Below, piece after piece: positions 56,191 through 64,000 of a stretch of DNA of 64,000 nt. The stretch comes from Burhinus oedicnemus (taxonomy: Eukaryota; Chordata; Aves; Charadriiformes; Burhinidae). The position numbers were made by a program, and so were the translations under genes. The first letter of the stretch is position 1. The number at the start of each line of letters is the position of its first letter. The notes beneath the pieces are model-generated. The model was given only the letters and a program-made list of their open reading frames with translations, did not search any database and had not been told where the DNA came from. The stretch lies in contig VFFE01007026.1 in assembly GCA_008921705.1 (NCBI GenBank), positions 151,914 to 215,913 on the forward strand. Direction: 5' to 3'.

Positions 56191-57130
56191 CTGGTAGCCC
56201 GTGCCAGCACAGCGATTAGGGCGTCCCTCTTGTTTTGAAGCACCAAAGGTCCCTCTGCCCACTAAACAGGAGCACGAGGATCATGGTGAGACCCAGGCAC
56301 GTGCTCCCGACGCCACAGCAATCTGTCCCTGCGTGGGGGGAGAAGCCGACCTTAACCACAGGTTCCGCGTTTGGCTTCTAATATTTCCCTTATTTTGTGC
56401 AGAGGTGTTTTGAAAACTTTCCTACTTGATAAAGAGATTTGGGATCATTGTGACAACATCGTAAATCTCTTAAGTCAACACCACGTTACCCACTTTAATA
56501 ATTTTACCACCACATTGATTCTATATATTGAAAAAAGAGATTTATGTCTTTTCCTGGATTACCTACTGCGGAGGAGCTGTCGTTACTGCCGTTCCTCGAA
56601 CAAGACTCTCCACTCAGCCCCAAATTTTCTTGTCCCTCCTCCAGCGCTGGAGTCCGTTTCACAGGTCTTGTTGCGCTACAACTTGCGCAGAGGTTTGGGT
56701 AATTGCTGTTTTTCTTGCTCTGCAAACACATTTAATCGCTTCCAGTATTACCTTTTGCCAAGTACCACGTGCGTGTTTGCGAAGCCTCGTTTAATTCTGC
56801 TTTAAATATTAAATACCGTTTGCTGCGTAGCTGGTTACCTGCTGTACTCCATCAGTATGCAGACGTGCGGCTCGCTTGACGAGGGCTTTTCGAGCCGGAG
56901 ATGTATCGGGGCTGGCTGAAACCGCGTTGTCCCCAGCTGCCGTTTCTGGAGCTGCCTCCAGTGGTCTGCCTCGGTGGGAAGCGGCGGTGCTGGAGTCCTG
57001 GGGGGGATATTTAGCGGTGAACCCCTTGTGCCGGCAACGTGAGACAGCCCTGGCTCTGGGTCCTGGTGGCAATGGGAGCTCTTCGACCCTCCTCCTTGGG
57101 GAGAGCACCCTGAACCCAGATCAGCCCGGC

Positions 57131-57327
57131 CAGGGGGAGCAGGTCCTTGTGACAAAAGGTGTCACATCCCCAGGTGGCCACAGCCAGAGCTGGAAGGGCC
57201 AGGGGGAGCAGGTCCTTGTGACAAAAGGTGTCACATCCCCAGGTGGCCACAGCCAGAGCTGGAAGGGCCAGGGGGAGCAGGTCTTTGTGACAAAAGACAT
57301 CACATCCCCAGGTGGCCACAGCCAGAA
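57131..57327 (+). repeat. 69-bp minisatellite, three copies
   Basis: Units start at 57131, 57200 and 57269 with CAGGGGGAGCAGGT. The third copy differs at a few bases (CTTTGTGACAAAAGACAT) and is incomplete. The period is a multiple of three, so both strands stay open in some frames (EQVLVTKGVTSPGGHSQSWK), but nothing else suggests coding. Confidence 0.95.
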
Positions 57328-59224
57328 CCTCCCGAGGTCTTTGCAGGACTTCCTGAGATGGACGACTCTGGCATGGGACGGTGCTTGGAGGTGGCTTCGG
57401 CTCCCTGGTTGCAGCTCACGGCTATGGGATGCTGGAGCTGGGTTTTGTGGTCATACCTGGTCTGGGGCAGCGTGACGCTGGTCACTCGGAAGTGTCGGAG
57501 TGTGCTTCAAACACGCGCCCTCCACCCAGGCTTTAGCTCCTGGGCTGCAGAGCCCGGCCGCTGCCGGAGCACCTCGCTGGGCAGCAGCACAGGGCTCGGC
57601 TGTGGGACCCTGGTCCGGCAGGGACGAGAAAGATGCAGAAACAATTTTGGCCAGTGTTCCCTGTTCCTCAAGCAGGGATGGGTTTGCACCCGGGTCAGTG
57701 CTGACCCACTGGTGCCTGGTGGTGAGGGACGGGCTTGTCCCTGCAGCCCAGTGAGCTCAGCCTGTCGTTTGCTTGGAGCTTTTGGCTCTGCAAAGGGCAA
57801 CTTTTTCTCCTTTTCCTCACGGAGGAGAAGCAGCTGGTGGGAGAAGATGCTCGGCCGTGGGACACCCTTGCTGGCAGCGGGGTCAGGGTGTCACCAGAAG
57901 TACGTGAGATCTAGCGTTGTCCGGCCCACCAAGGGTATTTGGTTGAATGAGGATGAATTAACCCAACTCTCTGGTGTTTGGGGACATCGTCATCCTTGTC
58001 GCACGCCAGCCCCGAGCCTGTTCTGGTCCCTGGCAGCCCTTCGGAGCTGCGGCGGCTCGGCTCGGCTCAGGGGGTTATTTAACGCCTGTCTCTCTATTAA
58101 CAGGGTGTCGGATCAGGACAAATAGGAATTACAGCCTGGCGGGCTAAGCCTGCTGTATCTGGGGGCTCAGTTCTGCTCCACTGAGCCTGTTCCCAATTCC
58201 CTGGACGTGATCTGTGCTGTAAGATGCTGGCAGACGCGTTCTCGCCCTCTTCCCCGCCGGCCTCTGCCGAGACGCTGCACGTCAGCTCCTTCCCGTGCTG
58301 CGGGGCCGGGGGAAGAGGTGGCTGGAGATGCTGGTGGGGGGCTTTGAGCAGACTGTGGGACAGGGGAGCAGCGGCTGCCCGAGGCAGGAGTTGCCAAACT
58401 TGGACCAGCGACCCGTGGGACACCTGGACGTATCTGCTCTGTCCTTGATGGAGGGCTTGAGGGCTTGGCTTGCTGCTGGTGCTGAGGATGGTGGTGATGG
58501 GACCCGTTTAACCAGTGTCCGGCCCATCAGCAGAGACACACCTGCATCTTCTCTGGCCCTGAGCAGCACCTTTCTCCATCCTGGATGCCGTCTTGAGGAT
58601 GCTCCGCCAGCCTCTCGGAGAGGGAGGTCCTCTCTCACCTGCTGAGCTCCGTGTTCTCTGTGAAAGCTGGGTTGGGGTCCTTCGTGGAGCAGCAGTAACG
58701 TTGCAGGGGGCTCAGGGCTGGCAGAGCAGCTTGGTGTGACCCCAGCAGGGCTCTTGAGGGGCTAGCAGGGAGAGCGTTGCATTTGGGGGGTCAGTAGTGT
58801 CCTTGGGGGGAGGGATGCAGAGAGTTGTTGGAGCCCATCGGGTCTCAGGGGAGCACAGCTGAACCCCTCTGCCAGCCTCAGCAGGGGCACGGCAAACGGA
58901 GTAACAGGCTGGGGAGGGTTTTGAGAAGACAAAGCCCAAACTGGGAAGCAGAAGAGGGACAGAAGGACCTGTGGGTGCCAGCCTGAGGGGATGTGGCGGA
59001 GTGCTCCGGGCATGGAGCGGGGTGCTGGCAGTGCTGCTGGGACAGCCTGGCTCCCCATAGCCCCAGGATCTGCTGTGGGGAGGAGAAGACCTCCCCTCCT
59101 TCAGTGCCCTGGTGTGTGGCCCCAAGTCAGTGCAGACCCACCAGGCTGGCACCAGTGGCTCGGGGACACCGGTGGCTGGGGACAATAACCATCTTCTTCC
59201 ACCCCCCCCCCCCTCCAAGAGCTG

Positions 59225-59520
59225 GCATGAGGAGACACCGCAGCCCTGGGGACTGTTTGCTCGCGTGAATTTGCATTTCATGAATAATGAATGAAGCATA
59301 ATTTGCCGTAATTAGGGCCCGAACCCTGCCAAAGCGGAGGGTTTTTGGGCTAAGCCAATTAAGGGTTGCAGTGTTTAACAAGCCTGGGGAGGCTGAGTGC
59401 TGCAGGGCAGGAGGCAGCGGGGAGGTCGCTGTGGGGGGGGACACACGGCAATTACCCTGGGTGACGAAGCGCTGCCCAATTAGTCATCAGGTACAAACAG
59501 GCTCTTGCATTTAATCCCAG
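59225..59520. promoter_or_regulatory. Candidate enhancer island with octamer and homeodomain motifs
   Basis: ATTTGCAT (POU octamer) is followed by TTCATGAATAATGAATGAAG, GTAATTAGGG and CCAATTAAGG, and 100 bases further on by GGCAATTACCC and CCCAATTAGTCATCAGG. The flanks are GC-rich. It looks like a developmental enhancer; conservation was not tested. Confidence 0.45.
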
Positions 59521-60524
59521 TGATTCTGGAGGGCCTGGGCAGGAGCGAGGGGGAGCGGGTCTGCAGCAGACGGAGCGTGCAAGAGCCCGACACGGGGCTG
59601 TTTGACACCTTGGGTGAGCTCCCCTCGCCCCCAGCAAAGAGCCCCATCTCCAGGCGGGGGGGTCCTCACCGCCTTCCCCCCATTCCGGCCCGGCAGGGAG
59701 GACGCAGCTGACCCTGCGTGAGAGTCACCCGCCAGCTCCTGCTCCCCGTCCCCGGGCAGGGACATGGGGTGACTCGGTGCGGGTCCGTCGCTGGGGCCGG
59801 CAGCATCCCGCAGTGGGATGCACGCACCAGGCACAGGCATGGACTGGTAATTCCCCCCCTGCCCCGGATTTGCCAAAACTCTCAAAAGATGGCTGGTAAT
59901 TTTCAGCAAATTCAGTAATTTTCATGGGCAGAGGCTCTATTTAGAAATCATGAAGAAACAATTAAAAACGTGTCACTGCGGCTGTTTGGAATTAGCTTTT
60001 CATACAAGACTTTGATGCAAGCGGCAACATTTGTTACAGGCGTTTGCGGTGGAAATTTTCAATATTTGTGGAAACCCTCCCCACTTTCCTACGTGGATTT
60101 ATTTGACCCAATATGGGAAATGTGTTGGTATTTTCTTGACGAATGTTCTCACTCGGACATTCCTGTGAAAACACTGAATGATATCAAGGCAAACAGGAAT
60201 TTCAGGAGATAGCGATAGTTTGGTTAGACCCCGCGTTTTCTGTCCTTCCCTAAAACATTCCCTTGGCACAGTCAGTTTTCTGTGCTGGATGCGGATCCTC
60301 CTGGCCAGGCTGGGATGTCCCCACCTCGCCCCCAGTCCCTGATGGTCTGGGCTGCTCAGGCGGGGGGTGCTGCTGGAGTTAAACCATATCTGAAGCAAAG
60401 CGAGATGCTTTCCTCTGCCCCAGGCCGTGGGGGGCAGGAGGACAGGCTGAGGCTTATGCTGGTCCCACACCGTGCTCCGTCCATGGGATGGAGTTGATGG
60501 AGTGCGACCACATCCCACATTATC

Positions 60525-60848
60525 AATGCTTATCAATACTTAAAGGGAGGGTGCCGGGAGGATGGGACCAGTCTTTCTTCAGGGGTGCCCAGTGATGGGA
60601 CAAGAGGGAATGGGCACAAACTGGAAGGTAGGAAGCTCCATCTGGATATGAGGAGGAACTTCTTTCCTTGGAGGGTGGCAGAGCACTGGCACAGGCTGCC
60701 CAGAGAGGTGGTGGAGTCTCCGACTCTGGAGACATTCCAAACCCGCCTGGACGCCGTCCTGTGCAACCTGCTCTGGGTGACCCTGCTCTGGCAGGGGGGT
60801 GGAGGAGATGATCTCCAGAGGTCCCTGCCAACCCCCACCGTTCTGTGA
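60525..60848 (+). mobile_element. CR1 LINE, 3' fragment
   Basis: Starts near TCAATACTTAAAGGGAGGGTG and runs through GTGATGGGACAAGAGGGAAT, GGCACAGGCTGCCCAGAGAG, GTGGTGGAGTCTCCGACTCT and ATGATCTCCAGAGGTCC to CCGTTCTGTGAT. 5'-truncated. Its 3' portion is close to the 56078-56190 fragment, so the same subfamily is likely. Confidence 0.94.
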
Positions 60849-60943
60849 TTACTCCTGCTCAGAAGCGCCGTTGGCCTTTCTGTGACGAGACCTTTTGCTC
60901 CCCAGTGTTGCCGGTGGCCACTGATGTGTGGAAGGAGCTGGCC

Positions 60944-60961
60944 GCTGTCTAATTAGACAGC
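60944..60961. promoter_or_regulatory. 18-bp perfect palindrome centred on TAATTA
   Basis: GCTGTCTAATTAGACAGC is its own reverse complement. It holds a homeodomain dimer core and lies in a motif-rich stretch (60925-61085) that also has GATTGATTTGTGGG and CAATTGATTTG. Confidence 0.5.
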
Positions 60962-62624
60962 TCGGGCAGATTGATTTGTGGGACTGGTAGAAGCAATTGA
61001 TTTGCTCGTTAGGAGACAGCTGGGATTGAAGCAAAATGCTCCTTGCGATAACTTCTCCCTGCTTTTCTCCCAAAAGTGAGCTCTCGGGCAGCTCGCCCTC
61101 CTGGCTGTGTCTGCGCGGAGGTGTGTGAGCACCCACACCACCAGAGCCCTGGGCTGGAGAGGACATCGAGGCTGCAAGGTCTCACTGGGGAGCCCGGCTG
61201 GCCCCAAACCCGCTGTTCCCTTGGCAGGGGGTCTGCCAGACCCCAACCCATCTCTGGCTCATACCGCCATAGGGAAAGGCTGGGAAAGGGCTTCTACTCC
61301 TCAGGGCTGTGTTGGAGAGTTATTGGTGCCATGGCTGGAGTCTGAGGTGGGGGGATTTAGCAGCCCCTTGTTCCCCCCCGTTGCCCATCTTCTGTCTCGT
61401 GCTTCTGCTGCCTTGTGGGCCCCGTAACCGGGTCTGGGGTAGGCGATAAGGACACGCGGGGTTTAGATGGGAACACTAAAGCTTGTGATGATTGTCCCCC
61501 CAAACAGCGTCCTGGCTTCCCTCCCCATCGAACCCCGGCCAGAGGCACGGAGGGCAGATCAACAGGGGAGGCTGACTGTGGAGGACCAAGCTCGATGTCT
61601 TTCCTGGCTTGGCCGGAGCACGGAGCCCTGGCCGCTGTTCGGTTTTCCTCCCTGACACGGTGTCCCCGTGGCTGTCCCTGAGCACGGTGAGAGCCGCTCT
61701 GCAGTCTTGCCTCCAGACAGGGCATGAGCCTTGTGTCCATTCCCAGGCAGAAGACTACGCACGCTCAAGGAGTTTGCTGCCACGCTATTGATCCAGCCGT
61801 AAGCCAGCCCCGGAAGGTTCAACTTGACTTATTCCTGTTTTTTCACACGATGGCAGGGTGATCCAGAGGCCCTCCGGTAGCAACGAGGTGGGAAGAAGGT
61901 GACGGCTGACCAAAGCACCTTGGCTGCTCAACAGGCTGTGGTGGGCTTGTCCCTCCCTGCAGCTCCGCGTTGCTCCAGCACGGCAGGCAGCCCCCTGCGC
62001 CGCACACGGCATTGTGCTTGGCAAACGCAGCGGGGACCGAGCTGGGAGCGATGGTCTTCCTCCTCTGCATCCCCGGCACAGTCGGGCTGTCAACGTGCGA
62101 CTCCTCCGAGATGAATGGAATCACTTGAGCTCATCTCGGCCGTGTCAGAGTGATAAACGCATCCCTGCGTGGCCTCTGACAAATCCGGCCCCGTGAGGCG
62201 TGCCTGAGGAGCCGGCAGGATGGAGAGGAGGGTGTTGGGTTCCTTGGGAAGCTGCCGTCGTTCGGAGTAACTGGTGCTGATGAAGCTGAGCTTTGGGAGT
62301 GCCATACTCGGAAATAAGCCAGGCTCAAGAGTTGGGATCACCTGGGGGTGCGATTCCCCCACGGGGGCTCCGCGTGAGCAGGAGAGCTGGAGGAGTTGTA
62401 CAGAGACAGCGCGCGGTCGCTTTGGACACGGGCTGCCCTTTCTCCCTGCCCCAGGGCTGCCAGAAGGCAGGCCAACATTCGGGAGCTTGTGGGGCTGTCC
62501 CCAAAATTCAGGTGTGGGATTTGGCGAATGTGATCTGACTTTCAGATGCTGGGCGCTTCCATCCGCCCCCAGAGGTCCTTGCTGTCAGGTGTCGACATCA
62601 GTGCAGTTATGGCCTTCCATTCTT

Positions 62625-62870
62625 GACGGCTTTCGCTTTGGAGAAGGTAGGAGCTTCAGGATGAAAACTTCCATAAGAAATGAGTTCAATATTTTTTCAT
62701 ATGCATGGCAAAATCAAACCCAAATCAGTTACTCCCAAGCCATTCCCACAAGATTTTGCTCTTTGGCCCCAGGCTATGAGGTTCTGCTATGAATATTCAT
62801 AGCTCATCCCATTCCTCCCGCTGTTGTAACTCTGTGATTACCGCTGTTACCAAATAAATCTCTCGTTTGC
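62625..62870. promoter_or_regulatory. Candidate enhancer island with POU-type palindrome
   Basis: AT-rich stretch containing TTCATATGCATGGCAAAATC and, at 62786-62803, the perfect palindrome GCTATGAATATTCATAGC, whose core ATGAATATTCAT resembles a POU-dimer (MORE-like) site. It ends near GTGATTACCGCTGTTACC. Function is inferred. Confidence 0.45.
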
Positions 62871-64000
62871 TGAAAGCGGGATCCCGGACTGCCGGGGTAG
62901 CTCCGGAGTCGTGCTGCCTGGATGCCAGCTCACACCTCTGCACCACGTCGGGATGCTCCTGCCCGGTGGGGTGGGTGTGAAGACCTCAGCTCAAATCTTG
63001 CTCGTGAGAAACTTATAAACCCGAAAGAAACGGGGGTGACTGCTCCAGTGAGGGGACTTACCTCAGTCCTTGTCCCCTCCCTCTGGCACTCAAAACTGCT
63101 GGTGTTGACGGATTTCCAGTATTTAGCCTGGTCTGTCCGGAAGCTGACACGCAGCGCTGCAGGGTTCTGGAAACTGAGGAGCTCTTGGCCACGTGCTGCT
63201 TGATGGGACAGTCGGCCACGAGCTCCTCAAGTAACTCCTCCGGCTTTCCTTGTGCATCACCTGAAACTGAACAGTATTTTCCTTGGTCATCTCCAGGCTC
63301 TAATTTTTCTTCGTTTATCTTTGCCAGCTAATTCTCAGCCTGCCCACAATGGCTCCTGCACAGCGTATGCAGATCAGACACAGTCGTGATTCACCGTAAC
63401 AGCTCCTAAATACTCATTTAAGCCAGTTAAGTGACCATGACTGTAATAAACAACCTCTCGGGTTGCTTCTGCTCTGGCTTGCTGCAGATCCAACCATGCC
63501 GTGAGCCTTGCAAGGTGGTGCCACCACCCTCACGTGTGGGAGCGTTTGGTGGGCTGGCTGCTGTCAAAAGCGGGGTTTCCCTGACTCTGTCTATCCTGGG
63601 CTAAGCCTGTTCCCCGCTGGGCTCCTGGTGGGAGTCCTACAGGTGGGATAGCAAGCCCTGCACTACCCTAGGACTACCCTTAGTGGAGCACAGGAGCCTT
63701 CCCCTGGGATGAGAGGCCCCTTCCACCTGTTCCTCAGCCTGTCCCGCACCAACAGATGATGTTGCTGCACGGCAAGCGGAGCAGGGGCAGACGTTGCTTC
63801 CTTCTTGGCATTGCCACCACTTCCACATCCTCTCTCTATGGTCATAATCAACCTTTTCCAACTTCTGCAGATGACAGGAGACACTTCAGCTCTCCAAGAA
63901 GAAGAGGCCAAGCAGTGGAGCCTCTCTGCAGCCAAGTCAAACCCAAGCCCTTTGGGCTTGTCCTTTGCCTTTTCAAAGAGGGAGATGGAGGAAGAGGATC

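Larger units (their letters stand above)
52431..64000. other. Gene-free region downstream of TIMM44
   Basis: About 11.5 kb, mostly GC-rich, with no exon I can recognise on either strand. It holds CR1 fragments, a 69-bp minisatellite and several AT-rich islands with clustered homeodomain/POU motifs. Many open frames here are long only because stop codons are rare in GC-rich DNA; none shows a known domain. Confidence 0.7.

Noticed and set aside
58700..59060. Suspected additional CR1 body
   Set aside because: Some phrases resemble retroposon text, but none of the ordered CR1 landmarks is present.
58712..59299. 195-codon Pro/Ser-rich minus-strand frame
   Set aside because: Low-complexity translation in GC-rich DNA, overlapping a C run, without domain or splice context.
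62274..62792. 172-codon + strand frame near the right edge
   Set aside because: No recognisable domain, and its end overlaps an AT-rich motif island, so chance is more likely than coding.

Overview
The window is vertebrate nuclear DNA and almost certainly from a bird. The coding exons encode proteins of vertebrate type, introns are short to moderate with GT-AG borders, and the interspersed repeats are 5'-truncated CR1 LINEs, the dominant avian/sauropsid retroposon. Two protein-coding genes lie head to tail on the + strand, followed by about 11.5 kb in which I find no gene.

Region 1 (1-26 kb) is HNRNPM, the nuclear pre-mRNA-binding protein hnRNP M. The first coding exon (the acidic N-terminal segment) lies left of the window, and position 1 falls in the CpG-rich start of intron 1. 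I resolved 15 coding exons. Joined, they give 701 codons plus a stop with no frame break: PY-NLS region, RRM1, RRM2, Gly/Met-rich linker, a single 782-bp exon coding about 27 degenerate Met/Arg (GIERMG-like) repeats, and RRM3 ending in DRNA. Three splicing features stand out: an 8-nt microexon inside RRM1, a minor-spliceosome (U12-type) intron inside RRM2, and an in-frame intron-like segment inside exon 6 matching a known human isoform difference.

Region 2 (25.6-28.0 kb) holds the HNRNPM 3'UTR with polyadenylation signals, about 2 kb of intergenic DNA, and the CpG-island promoter of the next gene, with CRE, E-box, ERR-type and YY1-type motifs.

Region 3 (28.0-52.4 kb) is TIMM44, the inner-membrane anchor of the mitochondrial import motor. 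It is complete: 13 coding exons, 451 codons plus stop. Introns 11 and 12 are long and contain AT-rich islands that resemble conserved non-coding elements.

Region 4 (52.4-64 kb) has no recognisable coding exon. It is GC-rich, carries CR1 fragments and a 69-bp minisatellite, and is punctuated by AT-rich islands dense in homeodomain, POU and similar motifs, including two 18-bp perfect palindromes 1.8 kb apart. The most interesting unproven idea is that the right third of the window, reaching into TIMM44 introns, is a cluster of developmental enhancers for a gene beyond the right edge, with TIMM44 as a bystander. This needs cross-species alignment, which I could not do.
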